DNA of 64,000 nt, from the NCBI GenBank assembly GCA_030248195.1, contig JASAND010028662.1, positions 1 to 64,000 of the forward strand, read 5' to 3'. This DNA comes from Trissonchulus latispiculum (lineage: Eukaryota; Nematoda; Enoplea; Enoplida; Ironidae). Below are positions 1-12,486 of this stretch, piece by piece; the first letter of the stretch is position 1; the number at the start of each line of letters is the position of its first letter. Made by a program: the position numbers and the translations under genes. Below the pieces are notes generated by a model that was not told the DNA's origin, did no database searches, and saw only the letters and a list, made by a program, of their open reading frames with translations.

Positions 1-10
1 TATTGCTGCT

Positions 11-46
11 TTAATCATACTCTTATGTATTATGTACTCTTGCTAA
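11..46. mobile_element. Foldback MITE, right end cut by window edge
   Basis: This stretch reads as the right terminal repeat (CTTATGTATTATGTACTCTTG) of the hairpin MITE family seen complete at 56080-56536. The rest of the element lies outside the window. Confidence 0.55.
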
Positions 47-1978
47 CTGATTGTGAAACTCTTGGCAGTTGGCACTAATAATAAGCCACCCTATACAAAC
101 CTGCAGTTTCTTGATAAATTCCATACACAATATGTGACAAGCTTGACTAGTCTTAATACGGTTCATGAAATCTAATAACTATTTTCAATTCTTCAAGACT
201 AGCTTCCATTGTTAGAGTATTAATTTAATTAGAACATGTTTACTAAGGAATAATAAGGAAGTCAGCCTAAGAAAAAAATCTGCTGCTAGGGTTCGAGAAA
301 GACTAGAATGTAACTGATTTAATCTTAATTAGTCCTAAACTAAAATTAAACAACAAATTTGTTAATAGAGGACCAGAACTAGCACATTTATAAGCAAAAT
401 GATTTTTTTCCTCGACGAAACTAAAATGTGACCTTTAAAGGGTTAATTAGTCAAAATTAACACTAATTAACAGTTAACCTAATTGCTTAGCTAAACAAAA
501 CATATACTTTTGTTGGTGCGAAGTCTGCGTTTTCCCGAAATCTGAAAAAATCACTTTGAAATATGTTTTGCGCGCGCAGGGCTCAAATCTGGTTCAATTC
601 TGCTATAGTCAACCCAGCTATCCATCCTTAACTGGTCGGTTAATGAGTGCAACCTGCATATTTGGGAGTCTGTGTAGAAGGACTGCCCCTTCCACGGATG
701 CAGTCATCATTTGAGGTGACACTCTTGGCTCTACGGCTGAGAATCAGGGGACGAGCACCGGCACCCCATGTCCTGTGGCAGGACTGAGATATCTCCTGGG
801 GCAAATCTTTACCTTTGCAAACTTTAGACTGTTCCAAACCAGCGAAATTTTAAGCAGCAAAATATAAAATTTATAATTGGGTTTATTAATGTATAATTTC
901 TAACCAAGTAGTATATATTCAGAGCCCAAGTTAGTCATCTGAACAAGCCATATCTTCTAATATATATATATAATTACAATACACACTAACTCCTAGTTCA
1001 GAAGTTTCAACGAACTACATAATTAAAAGTCGACATCTGAAAAGTTCTAAGCACAATAATCTAAGGTAAGTTCTGAAGTATAAATCATAGTTAATAACAA
1101 GTTCTCATGTAAATTTAAGTATAGCAAAAAAGGCTTAAGCAAGTATTTTAAGGTAGGAACTATTAAGGCGGTTTACAGGCTGACGGCCTAGGGATATTTC
1201 AGCGCTACCCTAGCTAAGGCCAAGATTCGATAGGCTAGAGGCATGCGTCACGCGAAAAAAGTCAAAACATTTTCAACTCCGACTACGACACACGACAATT
1301 TGTCGCACGACACTTTTGTCTCCACAAGCTATGAACTTAGGAACACTGTCGCGACAAAACGACACGCGACATACGACTGAGCCTGCGAACCATCCTTTAG
1401 AGACTTTTACTAACACCTTAGCATCAAATTGCACTTTTGAAAGCTCTGGAGCAATTTGCTGGACTCCGGTTTTGGGACACCCACAAACTTGACACACCTT
1501 TTACTCTGTAAAGGTTGGAAACAAAACTACGGTCTCCTTCACGGGTAAAGGTAATGGATAAGAAAAGTTGCAAAGGTGCCCCGGAGAGTCAGATTTAAGG
1601 GTTGGTGGGGATAAAAAAGTGTTAAAAGCCTTTAGGAATTATTAACCAGGATCAGATATGGAAGGTAAGTCAAGGGTATCCCTCGCTTTTCAAGATATCC
1701 AGGAACAATTTGACGTTTCAGTCAGAAAAGTTGGGGCAAGAACAGATTTGAAACGTTCTGAGATTTAATGCTCAAGTGACATTAGAAAGGTTGAAGTCAG
1801 GGTTGTCAAAAGGATCAAGGATAGAGAAATTTGGAAAATCAGGGTTAAGAAATTGCTGAAAAAACTTGGATTTGCACCGACACTTTTTTCTTTCGACGAT
1901 TAGGAAGTTTATAATCTTTGAAGGAAAATCTGACCTTTGATGCTTAGGCTTGGCTCCAAGCTTTGCATTTCCATTAAT
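47..1978. other. Intergenic stretch, no gene supported
   Basis: AT-rich sequence with stops in all frames. A GC-richer block at about 640-840 stays open for 65 codons on the minus strand but has no splice sites, paralogue or recognisable domain. At 1284-1380 the pentamers CGACA and TGTCG recur in both orientations, a small hairpin-forming cluster. Confidence 0.5.
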
Positions 1979-2584
1979 TGTTTGAGTCTTTTCCAGATTT
2001 TCCCCCCCACCACTCAAAGTTCTTAAAACTCGACCAAATGAGCTGAAATATGGTGTGGGTATGTTTTCGACTACGCTGAGTTCAAATATCGCAAAATTTT
2101 TCGATTTCGCGAAATTCGATTTTTTTCGATTTCTAAGGGGGGACCAAGGGTAACCGAAAAAATTTTTGTCTTCGATTTTGCTGAAAAGTTGTATATAGGG
2201 GTTGTTTCGGCCGCAGAACACGAATCTGAAGTCCGTTTTTGATTCAGCTTTTCGTTAGCTTGATATAAGCTAAAGTTGTAAGCTTAAGTTGTAAGCTTAT
2301 GCCGAGCTAACGAAAAGCTGAATCGAAAACGGACTTCAGATTAGTGTTCTGCGACCCAGAAAACCCCTATATACAACTTTTCAGCAACATCGAAGACAAA
2401 ACATTTTTCGGTTACCCTTGGTCCCCCCTTAGAAATCGAAAAAAAATCGAATTTCGCGAAATCGAAAAATTTTGCGATATTTAAACTCAGCGTGGTCGAA
2501 AACATACCAACACCAAATTTCAGCTCATTTGGTCGAGTTTTAAGAACTTTGAGTGGTGGGGGGGGGTAATCTGAAAAAGACCCA
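1979..2584. repeat. Foldback element, family FB1 copy 1
   Basis: Two arms of about 300 bases are inverted copies of each other, meeting near 2285. The outer edges carry a C7 run and CACCACTCAAAG on the left and its complement on the right. The arms contain CGATTTCGCGAAATTCG. A 149-codon minus-strand frame here lies within the palindrome and is not a gene. A second copy is at 60836-61391. Confidence 0.85.
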
Positions 2585-2592
2585 ATTTTTTT

Positions 2593-2658
2593 AGCTTACA
2601 TAAACAGAGCTTTCGGGCTCGTGGCGAGAAGTCGTGTGTTCGATTCCTACCGGATGTT
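2593..2658 (+). other. tRNA-like fragment or SINE head
   Basis: GTTCGATTCC at 2638-2647 matches the RNA polymerase III B box and T arm, and a possible anticodon stem with TTTCG pairing to CGAGA lies just upstream. The 5' half, with acceptor stem and A box, is not recognisable, so this is at best a relic or SINE piece beside the foldback element. Confidence 0.3.
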
Positions 2659-3694
2659 CAACTTTTTCTGGTTCTCGATGCTATGGGGCTCTAATTCATT
2701 TACGGCTATGGATTTTTGATAGCCTAATTTCAGCATGGTTTCTCATGCAAAATGTTAAATAGTCAAAAATTCTACTGAAGTTATAGCGAAGTACTTTCAC
2801 TGCCAAAGCCACTCAAATTAGGTTCAACTTTTATGAATAGACAGACATCAAACCTCAACTGCAGTGTTATGAAGAATTACTAAAAATAGCTAGAAAAGAA
2901 TTGATGTTTACCCTCGAAGTTTTCGAAAAAATTATACAATCCTTGAGTAATCTCACGCACGTTCAAACAGCAAATGAACTTGGCCTATTTGACATTATGT
3001 TAAGTAAAAGCACCTTTTAGATAGATTAAAGAGCGAGAATTCTAGCTTGTTGTTTGTTTGAAAAATAGAATAAAATGGAATTTAGTCAAAACCTTTCTTA
3101 ACGAAAATTTCGCCAGCATTAAATCACACTTAAGTTTGGTTAGAAACCCAATTCCAGAGAAAAAAACTTCCACAAGTCTAACATAGGCAAGCCAAACGTC
3201 AACCTTATGAGGAGTCAACTTAATTAACACAAGCAGTTTCTATTGGGTGGGTAAACAGGAAATAAAAGTTTGCTCTTCATAACCTAATTGAAAACTGGGA
3301 GACAACAGTTACACAAGATTGGATGGTAGGTTAAGACTAATTCAACTGTGTCGAGAAAAGGATCTGCGAAAAAATCATGTCTATACGTGGACCAAAGTGG
3401 TACGGCATTCCGGCTTAAAACGCAGTAAAACTTGTAAACAAGGACTGTTAATTAAAACATCCAGAACCTCATGTATTATGCAAATGAGATTTTGAAAGTT
3501 CGGGGAAAACGGACAACAACAACAACAACTAAGCGGAAGTGGGTGTTTTCCCAGAAGGAATATTTGGCCCGTTTCTTTCAGTTTCATTTTATCGTCGAAA
3601 GATATTCACTTTCAAACAAAAGAAAAAGTAAAGTTCGCATCCTGAAAGCTTGATCGTAATTAATCAATCCCAATGTTGTCAGTAGAGATGAGCA

Positions 3695-4298
3695 GGGGCC
3701 CATTTCACAAAAATCTTGCAGCATGAACTTGCACTTGAGCTTGCACTTGCACCTGAACTGCAAGTTCAAGTTATCACTGTTTCATAAAACGTTTCCTGTT
3801 ACTTGCGGAAATTAGCTAAGCAAGTTGCAAGACGTGAAAACTTGTAAACGCAATTGCAAGTGCAAGTTGGTCTTTAAAAAATTTAACAAAAATATTTGAA
3901 AATTCATATAAATTTCAAAAATTTTAAGAAATTGTTTGAAATTCACACTGTATTACGACAATAATCCAAAGAGTATTGCCATAAAATTTTTCCAAAAAAT
4001 ATTTAATTTAAAATAGTTATAGCAGTTTTTTGTTCCATTTGTTCAGTGAAAATTCACTCAACCACTTGCACCGCAAGTACAAGTTGCAAGTACATGTTAT
4101 TGACGATTTTTATGAAACAGATTCTGACTGCAAGTGTTAGCCAACAACTTGTAACTTGCGGACTTGCAACTTGCAGTTCAAGTGCAAGTACGCAAGCACC
4201 ACTTGAGGGTTTATGAAACACTGTTCTTGTAACTTTCGCATGCAAGTTGCAACTTGCATATGCAAGTTGCAAGTTTCAAGTTTTATGAAACTGGCACC
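3695..4298. mobile_element. TIR element with GGGGCCC ends and iterated AAGTTGCAAGT units
   Basis: The left end GGGGCCCATTTCAC and the right end, read inward GGTGCCAGTTTCATAAAAC, form imperfect terminal inverted repeats. The interior holds many copies of short words such as GCAAGTTGCAAGTGCAAGT in both orientations, clustered at each end. No transposase frame is present, so it is non-autonomous. I could not define a clean target-site duplication. Confidence 0.7.
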
Positions 4299-4545
4299 AG
4301 ATTTTTTCGGCGCGGCCCCACAGTAAAAAAATTCGCCTCGGGCCGTCACGCCAGCTAACAGAATTCGGCCTCGCACGGCTTGGCAAAAGCCAACTTTTCT
4401 AAATTTTCTGATAATATTGTTTCAAAAGCTTCAGTACACAATGGAAACGCAAGATTATACGACCAAATGTTACATTGTGCTGTAAAATAACCAGAATGAG
4501 TCAAGTTTTTGGCTAATGTCAGTGCTTTCACAACATTACCTTCGA

Positions 4546-4762
4546 GTCGACTAGACATGTGCAGGAGGGGAAGTTCTGTAGGGGGGGGGGTGAACCGGCG
4601 GCCGAGGGCTGCCAAAAAACCGGATTTTTTCGGTTTTTTGCCCAAAAAACCGGAAAAATCCGGATTCTGAGGGGGCGAGAGACCCCTCTGGAGGGAGTGA
4701 GGTCCAGGTCTGGGGGGGGGGGTTGGAACACCCCTCCCCCCAAGCACATGTATGAAGTCGAC
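4546..4762. repeat. GC-rich foldback element
   Basis: The edges GTCGACTAGACATGTGC and GCACATGTATGAAGTCGAC are inverted, each followed inward by a G or C run. In the centre CCGGATTTTTTCGG pairs with CCGGAAAAATCCGG. Frames open on both strands reflect this symmetry and low complexity. Confidence 0.7.
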
Positions 4763-6944
4763 CCGCTGCGCAACTAAAGTTTCTCTGCCCGGCCAGGTCT
4801 GTTAACCAATGGTTGTCGGGCCGAGCCGGTCTGACGGGGGCCGAAATGCTTATCTCCAGTTAGTCCAATCCAAATTATTATCAAAATATCTTTGACAGAT
4901 TCTGCTGATCGATCGGTAAACCCGAAGAAACCAACCGAATTGGAGGGTGGGCAAAACGCAAAAAGCAATAAAAACCGCTCAGTGCAAGACTGTTGAAAAC
5001 AGCTCAGTTGCCAGAAAAACATTCTCCAACGGCTTGTGTTAGAGTGAACTGATTTAACTTTAGCTAGATCCTATTCATGAAAGAGTTAAGAAAGGGAAAG
5101 TCAAACTTGAATGGAGTCATATCCCAACTACTCAACCACTCTAATCTGTCCTGAGAAACAGATAGGTTCTGCTCTGGTCTACAAATTGCACTATAATTTA
5201 GATCTATAATTTTAGTAAGGTGGACTGTAACTAGGAAATCATACCACAGAATACTAAAAAGCAGTCGTGTCTGGCTATCACAGATAAAACTATCTATCCG
5301 GTATTATATATTGTAGGTTGCAACCCACAGATTTAGAGTTAACATTTCCAAAATATTAAATGTGAATCAAAGAACGTCTATTAAATCTGATTTCATGTTC
5401 AATCATACACTATAACATTTATATGATATACTTACATATACTACACAGTTAGTACATTCGATACTGTTGAACAAAAGCGGAATTGGACTACAGACGGTTT
5501 TCGAGTGAACCTTGTTTACTCAGCTTGAGTTGTTTCATCTGTGAGCGTCTAATCGCTAAACTTAACGGAAGGCTTGGCGTAATCAGATATCAAAATTATT
5601 GTTAGGAATTTCGCAAAATTAAAACTCAATTTTTACTGCAGATTTTTGGCGACAGCGAAAAAAACGGAAAAATAACACGAAAGTTGTAGACTTGGAGTCT
5701 GTATTTGGTAATTCACCAGGAGGAAACAGTGACCGATAAATCTGTAAATCTAGAATGTATTTTATTAGATGAACAATCAAATAATGAAAAATGTCAGCCC
5801 TTCAGTTACTAAGGCCCGTTGGCTCTCTCCTGCTTCGGACTAAGGCTTTTACCATAGCTATGCTAGGCATGGGCACGGCAGGAATTTGACGAAGGAAAAA
5901 TCATTGGAGCAAAGTAAATTTAATATCTTAAAAAACAAAGCTACAAACTGAAAGTTATAAAATTTTTGAAAAATACCAGGAATAATTTTTCATATCACCT
6001 TGTTTTTTGTTGTAGAATCTTTTATACAACCTAAAAAGTTTCCGGTTGTTAAAAATTTGAAGAGCCAAAAATTTTTACTCTGCTTGACTCAGTTTTATCC
6101 GGTATTTTCCGGTTTTAGATGGCTATCGCGGGTACCCGTCGGGTAGCCGACTACCTGTGCCTATTCCTAATAGCTACTATACGGCAGTCGCTTTTTATTG
6201 TTTCTTTATGATTAATGCTTTGTATCCTTCGTAGATCCAGCTTCATTTTCTAGTATGAAAACTTCGAGTAATGCATATGTTGTACTTGGACGGGGCAGTG
6301 ATTGCGTCTTGAAAGCGGGCCGCAAGCTAGCACCAGCCCGGGCCGGTCCTAAAAATTACTACCCCGAGCTAAATCAGAGACATGTGGCAAATTTTGTAGA
6401 CAACTTTAAAGAAGAAGAACAGGAAGCTACAACCCCTTTAAGGCTCAAAAGCGGTGACTGAAATGGGCTAAACTCTTGAATATGTACACAAAATAAAACT
6501 TGTACAACTTTCATAAACTGCTTTGTTCAGTTTTTGAAAAAAGCTTTAAGCGGGTCCTTAAAGGAGTCATTTCCAGATTTTCAAGCAAAAGTCCAATTTT
6601 CAGAACCTCAAGGAACCAATTTGTGGAAGAGCTAATTAGCGGCTGGTTTAATTTAAAGGGAGCCCCTTCAATGAGGTGCTTGCTTGCTTTATGAGCATCG
6701 TTAATTCTTCACCTACATTTGGGGATTCTGTGCAGCTGCTAGAAACTTGAGGTTAACACAAAAACAAAAATGGGTGAAAAAAATTTGTTGTAAAAGTTTG
6801 AAAATTCTGTTATTTACTTGTTTGTTGAATTTTTTGAAAATATCGAATGTATTGAAGTAGTGGTCAAAGCAAAGGAACTCGAAGGTCTGCTTGCATGTAA
6901 GGGAATAAAACAATAGAAAATGAAATACTAAATAAAAATAAAAA
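4763..6944. other. Intergenic stretch, no gene supported
   Basis: No splice-flanked frame found. TAGGCATGGGCACGGC near 5863-5880 recurs inverted at the last bases of the window (63983-64000), so both may be ends of one element family. A 68-codon frame at 6255-6461 starts with ATG but has no homologue that I recognise. Confidence 0.4.
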
Positions 6945-7515
6945 CAAGTAGGCCCCAAAAGGGGCAGTATTCCTTAGTAGACCAGTTATTATTCAATTAC
7001 AGTTGAATAATTTGTTAGTAAAAACTGAGGTATTGCTTCAATTCTTATTTCCGTTGGGGGGTCTTGACAGCAGAAACCCCAATTGGTGGAAGATGTCCCC
7101 AATTGAAGACGTCGCCAGAATAGGTCTTCGGTTTTTTAGTGTTTTGCGCTTGATCCTTGTTGCTTCTTCTAAGTTTTATGCTTTATCACCAAAATCCAGT
7201 GCGATATAGTAGTGTAAGCCCGCCAAAGAATGCAAGCAGGCTACACATACTATCTAATCCTAGTGCACCTTGGTGTAGCTCCCAAGCTACACTGGTGCTC
7301 AAAAATATGCAACCATTTTGATTGCAGACAGCCGAAGACTGCGTAGAGTTTGTCCATTCGGCTGCTTAAATAGCAGCTGCCAAAACTAATTTGCATATTC
7401 TCTCTCAAAAAACTCAGCCCTAAGCTAGCCCTATGTTGAAGATAGGGCTTCTGAATGGAGAAATGACTCATACTGCAATGGACATACTAATTTTCTTTTT
7501 ATACATTCCTGCTCC
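6945..7515 (+). repeat. Dispersed repeat R1, copy 1
   Basis: Matches 51297-51752 in inverted orientation across most of its length, including an AGGCCCCAAAAGGGGCA hairpin at one edge and a near-palindrome ATTCCTGCTCCAGCAGGAAT at the other. GTGTAGCTTGGGAGCTACAC-type symmetry lies inside. A third edge fragment is near 38548-38575. Both copies keep a similar short reading frame, but no function is evident. Confidence 0.7.
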
Positions 7516-8113
7516 AGCAGGAATAATAAGTTAAATGACTTTCTTAAGCTTATGCTATGCCTTTCTTCATACCATGTGCTCTTGTGAATATCTATTTTTG
7601 TACTTACAGGAATGTTGTTATGGCCGTGACATTCCAATTAAATGTTAGGCCGTTAAATGTGTTATTTCGCCTACTGCTTCCTGCAGAACTTGCACCAAAG
7701 AAAGCTGACATGTGCCAAGTCAGTAGTTCGCTGTTTGCTAAGCTCAGCTCAGTTTAGTTTATTTCTCTTATACAATCAGACATGAACAAACTTTTTGTTG
7801 ATCCTGGGGCGTTTTCTAAATCAATATTTGCAGGCAATTATTTGACAAATTTTATTGGAAAGTAACGCTAACTACAGTAAAATTGTAGTATTATAGACGT
7901 TGTCGATCACGTTTAGGTTAGCGTGTTTGTGTATGAATGCAGAGTTAATCAATATATTCAGCAGACGTTAAGATATTTATTATTTGTTTTAGCTATTTGT
8001 TTAATCGGACAATGCCGAATCCATATAAATGTTAAAGACAAAGAAAAGAAAGCATTAATATAGCTATCCTGCACGTCGTCTGAACTAAAAAACATGTCAA
8101 AGATAAGGAGTGA

Positions 8114-8293
8114 AATTTAGATAAGCTGAAAATAGACCAGCCTTCGTTTATACATACTTATCTGATTTGGTCGGGTGTGTCATCGTTTTATATTGCCGCT
8201 AAGCAGTTATTTGATAAAGCTCTTTCTGCTTTGGATAACGAGCTGCGTGCTCTTTGTGATGCCACTCCCCGTTGGAGGAGGTACTTTGGGTGA
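8114..8293 (+). CDS. Coding-like remnant or 3' exon, unrecognised
   Basis: The frame is open for 59 codons from just after a TGA and ends in TGA. The predicted peptide has a helical, well-mixed composition (for example YIAAKQLFDKALSALDNELR, then a WRRYFG end) unlike the low-complexity frames around it. No in-frame ATG is present, so it would be an exon or a relic of a longer frame. The upstream acceptor is unclear. I do not recognise a family, and it could come from a transposon. Confidence is low. Confidence 0.3.
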   Translation, partial: NLDKLKIDQPSFIHTYLIWSGVSSFYIAAKQLFDKALSALDNELRALCDATPRWRRYFG

Positions 8294-8654
8294 CCACATT
8301 TAATTGGGGATTGATACATTGGCTGTGTTTCTACTCTATTAGATCAAAAAGCTCAATAAAGGTAAGCTTATGCCATTATGTGTCAGTTCGTTAGAGAAAA
8401 TAATCAAGACTAGGATTTCATATTTTTTGTATTAAATATTGAAATCTAAATAAACATGGTTTAGATAAAAGGTGATTTGGAGGAAATTTTTAGGGATATT
8501 CAAGCAAGAGCTACACAGGAAGCCGCATCGCACAGATTTGAATTTAGGCTAAGGTGAGCAGTCTACCTACGTCATAGTTGAATATTTAGAAAAATCCATA
8601 CAGTATTGTGAAGAAGTATTGAAGGATTTTGTTACGTCAAGACTATTCGAATTC

Positions 8655-8825
8655 CCCCAGTTAGTCAACTCTAATCGTATAATTAAGATTGTCCCCAGTT
8701 AGTCAAGTCTTTCTGAGCACATCCCTACTTAGTCAACCCTTTTATAAGGCATCACCAGTTTGTCAACTCTTTTTCGTGCCATCCCCACTGTGTCAACGTG
8801 TTATCGCGTCAATCAGTTAGTCAGA
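8655..8825. repeat. Degenerate ~31-bp tandem repeat
   Basis: About five units carry AGTTAGTCAACTCT-like cores separated by variable AT-rich sequence. Just downstream, GTTGACAAACTGGGGAG and GTTGACAAACTGAGG repeat the core in inverse orientation. Confidence 0.7.
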
Positions 8826-9176
8826 GTTGACAAAGTGGCCTTAAGGATAGGGATTGGAATTGACAAACTGGGGAGTTGACAAACTGAGGACAGACCATTC
8901 TTTCCCCCTCTTCTTTGTTGTGTTGTGTAATGGCTGAAACTATAGGGTAAACTTGGCATGTATGGACGATAAGCTTGTATGGACGATGGTCCGGTTTTGA
9001 TAAGCTAGTTTAATACTCAATATTTCGTCAACTGAAAAACTGATAACACTAAAAACTGATAACACTATCAGAAAGCTCATACAGAAAACTAAACGTTATT
9101 TGTGTGGATGTTTCAGTCGCACGTTATTTGCCAGTTTTTATCAATATCGCATACTGTTTGACTTTTCAATAATTTT

Positions 9177-9220
9177 TTGGCTGCTCTAAGGCTGTTGTAC
9201 ATTTTATGGGGACAGAAACC
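9177..9220 (-). repeat. Inverted partner of 12487-12530
   Basis: A 44-base stretch with one or two mismatches to the reverse complement of 12487-12530. Its TCTGTCCCCGTAAAATG core also recurs inside the tandem units at 10876-11083. The two may mark the ends of a 3.35 kb composite element enclosing 9221-12486. Confidence 0.7.
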
Positions 9221-9250
9221 ACTGCAGTGCATTAATTTCCTTTCTTCCAC

Positions 9251-10267
9251 TTAAGGTGCTGGTTTCCTTTCGGGTATTTTTGACTCATACGACTTTAATC
9301 CTTTACGTCAATGGCTAAAACTTACGAAATAACCTATTTCCGTGCTTGTTAACATTCTGGGACCAGTCCCGTATTTTTAGGCCAAAAGATAATAAAGTTT
9401 TGATTTTTGGCCTTAGGCTCCCAGTAGATGGACAATACACGGGATTGGCTGCTATGGCTGGAAAGAGGACACGAAAATGAACATTTTCGCTCTTGCAACT
9501 TTTGAGCTGTCTCCAGTGGTTAAGTCGGTATAAGCAAAAAAACTGTTTTCAGGGTCAAAAATGACCATTTTTGAGGAAATCAGTTTTTTTCAAAATTACT
9601 GCCACATGTTAAGGCCAAAGTTGGCTTATTTATACTCAATCGATACAGCTTCCAAATGCCCATTTTATGAATACCTAGAGCCGGAATTTATTGCTTTCAG
9701 CTGGAGATTTGGCCGAAAAACCATTTTGGCAAAACTGCGATTATTTTGTTTCGAACATCGATTTCTCAAAAACTACTTGACAGTTTCCGGAGATTTTTGG
9801 CAAAATCGAAATTCGCACTTCTGCGGAGGGACGTTTTTCTTGGTTTGGGCTAAAACGTACCCAGTAGCAAGAAAGCTCAATTCGAAGTTGCGAAATTTCG
9901 TGTTACCGTGCATTTGGCCGATTTTCCGGAACGTTAAGACCTGCTGAGCCAAATCCAAAAAAACGTCCCTCGGCCCATATGTCCTTCATATAGTGACACA
10001 AAAAGAACTTTTGGCTGATTCTTCAGTTTTGAGAAATCGATGTTTAAAAATTTTTGGTCGATATTCATCCTGTTAGATGTCAGCATGTCAGAAAATTTCT
10101 GGTATGTTTTTGCTTCTTTTGCTAGTTTCGTAAGCCCGTGTGAATGTACAGATAATAAGCTTTAAAACGATGTATAAAGCTCTTTCCAACTCCCAAAATT
10201 GCGAAAGTTATAGCGTTTTAAAGAAATCACCACAAAAGCACTGCACAAAAGGATACCACCACCTTAA
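9251..10267. mobile_element. TTAA-flanked TIR element, family T1 copy A
   Basis: Begins TTAAGGTGCTGG and ends ACCACCACCTTAA, so the ends are inverted and flanked by TTAA at 9251-9254 and 10264-10267. About 1017 bases, related along its length to copies at 13321-14332 and 18925-19946, though this copy is the most diverged at its left edge. Interior has the palindrome GGGACCAGTCCC and no transposase frame. TTAA target sites are typical of piggyBac-type elements, so a piggyBac-mobilised MITE is an inference. Confidence 0.85.
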
Positions 10268-10875
10268 GTCAAAACTCAGGGGTAGTGAGTCACTTTGCCA
10301 CACTTTAATTACACCTTTTATATATAAATGCAGAAGGAACTCAGTCTACAGAAAATTATTACTCATTAAATGAATGAGGGGGCATGATTAAACTATAATG
10401 TACGTTCATTCTACTAAAGTCAATTAACTTTTGTACATTTTGAGAACTTTAACGGAAATAATATTAACTGTCAAGTGTGTTGTATTAAGTTAAAAAATAT
10501 GTAGTTTTAATTTTAAGAATTGTACTTTGTAGGTGAACCCTGGCACAACTCTGAATCAACGAAAACTGTGTATCAAGAAACCACAAAATTTAATTATAGA
10601 TAATAGATTAATTAACCTTTAAAAGTTAAATGCTATTCTGAGCTTTCAGTAGTTAGCACGAGTACAAATTCATTTAAAAATTTAAAACTACAGCATATAT
10701 TTTAAAACATTGATAGTTTGTTTTTCCTATAACTTGCCCCTCCCTTTAAATGCATCTACACATATTCTTTCCTTTCCTTAAGACTAAGGTCAAGTACCCA
10801 GAGAGAACAATAGTGTGGCGAAGTGTCTCACATTCAAACTCAGAGGCTATAGAGAACTGAGAAGGGTAGGTCAAA

Positions 10876-11083
10876 CGCAATGACCTTAATGACTGTCCCC
10901 GTAAAATGAATAGGCAAGCAAAATCTGTCCCAGCATACTAAATGGAGTTTTGGAAAATTTAAAACTTTCTTTAAGCTAACGCAATGACCTTAATGACTGT
11001 CCCCGTAAAATGAATAGGCAAGCAAAATCTGTCCCAGCATACTAAATGGAGTTTTGGAAAATTTAAAACTTTCTTTAAGCTAA
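10876..11083. repeat. Perfect 104-bp tandem duplication
   Basis: Bases 10876-10979 and 10980-11083 appear identical, starting CGCAATGACCTTAATGACTG. In a region of strongly diverged repeats this points to a recent duplication or an assembly artefact. Confidence 0.9.
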
Positions 11084-11099
11084 GTAATAGGTTTAAACA

Positions 11100-11640
11100 C
11101 TTAAAGGGTCCACTTTTGGGGTCATTTTTCCGACTTTCTTTGATCTCGCTGATTTCCACATATTTTGTTGTCCAGATGGCATATTTTAACGAGTCTTTAA
11201 AATTAAAGTCGTAATTCTTAGTAATAAGTAATTTCACCTCAAGGTTGAGATTTCATGTGTTAAATATAGGAAATTTAAATAGTTGTCAAGACAAATCATA
11301 AACTAAAGTAACGCAAAAATGTTAAGCTGCTGTACCCTAGAATTAGAATTCTAATGTAAGCCTTTAAATTTTTTTAATTAATTTTTGAAGAATTAAAATT
11401 TAATACGACTTGTGAATCAAGTGAAATTTTAATCCCTTGAAGATTAATTAAAAAGTTTTAAAAGCCTAAATTAAAATTCTAATTCCAGGGTACCGCAGTT
11501 TTACATTTTAGCGTTATTTTAATGTATAATTTGTCCACATTCATTACAAACTCGTTAAAATATAGCATTTGGCAATAAAGTGTGTGAAAATCAGCGACAA
11601 AGTCGAGAAATGACCCAAAACTGGACTGGAAACTGAAATG
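11100..11640. repeat. Foldback element, family FB2 (diverged copy)
   Basis: The left arm (GGGTCCACTTTTGGGGTC) and right arm are inverted about 11370. It is a diverged relative of the large hairpin at 46434-47494, sharing CTCGCTGATTT and the central AATTAATTTTTGAAG block. Minus-strand frames here are by-products of the arms. Confidence 0.75.
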
Positions 11641-12000
11641 ATTTTTAGAGTTTTATATTTTAATTAATTTTAATTTGATGTAATAGGAAAACTAATTTGA
11701 AAATGGCATTACTATTTAATAATTATTTAATCTTAACTAATATATAAGGTTTATAATGCGGAATGCAGAGAAACAGTCACTTTTCAGTTGCATGAAAATA
11801 TTATGACGTAAAGTTTTGATTTTACTTATATAGACAGTTTTAGTGCATGTAGTCCTTGAAAAGCAGGATTTATGAGTTATGTAAGTTAAGCATGTCGTTC
11901 GTTTTTCAGTGTAATTATTAAAATGTTATTTTCATAAAGTCTAAGTCTAAGCGCGGGGACAGATTTCACTTATCTCTTCATTTTACAGGGTTCCCTATCA

Positions 12001-12131
12001 AAACGTCTAAAGTCAAAACGTCTAACGTTCATAACGACTACCGACGAAACGTCCAATGACGGAACGTCTACTGACAAGACGTCTAGTTTTTTCAAAATTG
12101 TGCCACACGTTCAAAACGTCTAAGCGTTCCC
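12001..12131. repeat. Cluster of AACGTCTA minirepeats
   Basis: The word AACGTC with variants recurs about eight times at 13-20 base spacing, in direct orientation, immediately after GGTTCCCTATCA. It resembles the iterated subterminal motifs of some DNA transposons. Confidence 0.65.
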
Positions 12132-12486
12132 AACTTTAGCTGATTTTGATTTTATATATACTTGTTATTTTTGCAAAACTTACAGATAAGATAGACATCT
12201 AGTATTTTTTGCAGGTAGGGACATATGTGCCAAATCATAATGGCGAATGGCAGCTTTTAAGCTTTGGCCTAGCAGTCAGCAGAAATTTTTAATTAATTAT
12301 GTTGGTAGTTGCGAAAAATGGGGGTCGGGCACACAAAAGCGACGGCTGCACATGGCTGGAAGGCAGCTAAGATCTCAGTACCCGATATTTTTTGACCACA
12401 CCCATGCTCTATGTCCTCGCCAAAAAGCAAGCCAATCGGACAAAGTCGGGGCAAACCTTTAGTAGCCCCCCCCCTAAGTGGAAAAG

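Noticed and set aside
1772..2221. 149-codon minus-strand frame, the second longest in the window
   Set aside because: Lies in and beside the left arm of foldback FB1; Phe/Asn-rich low complexity and not conserved in the other copy.
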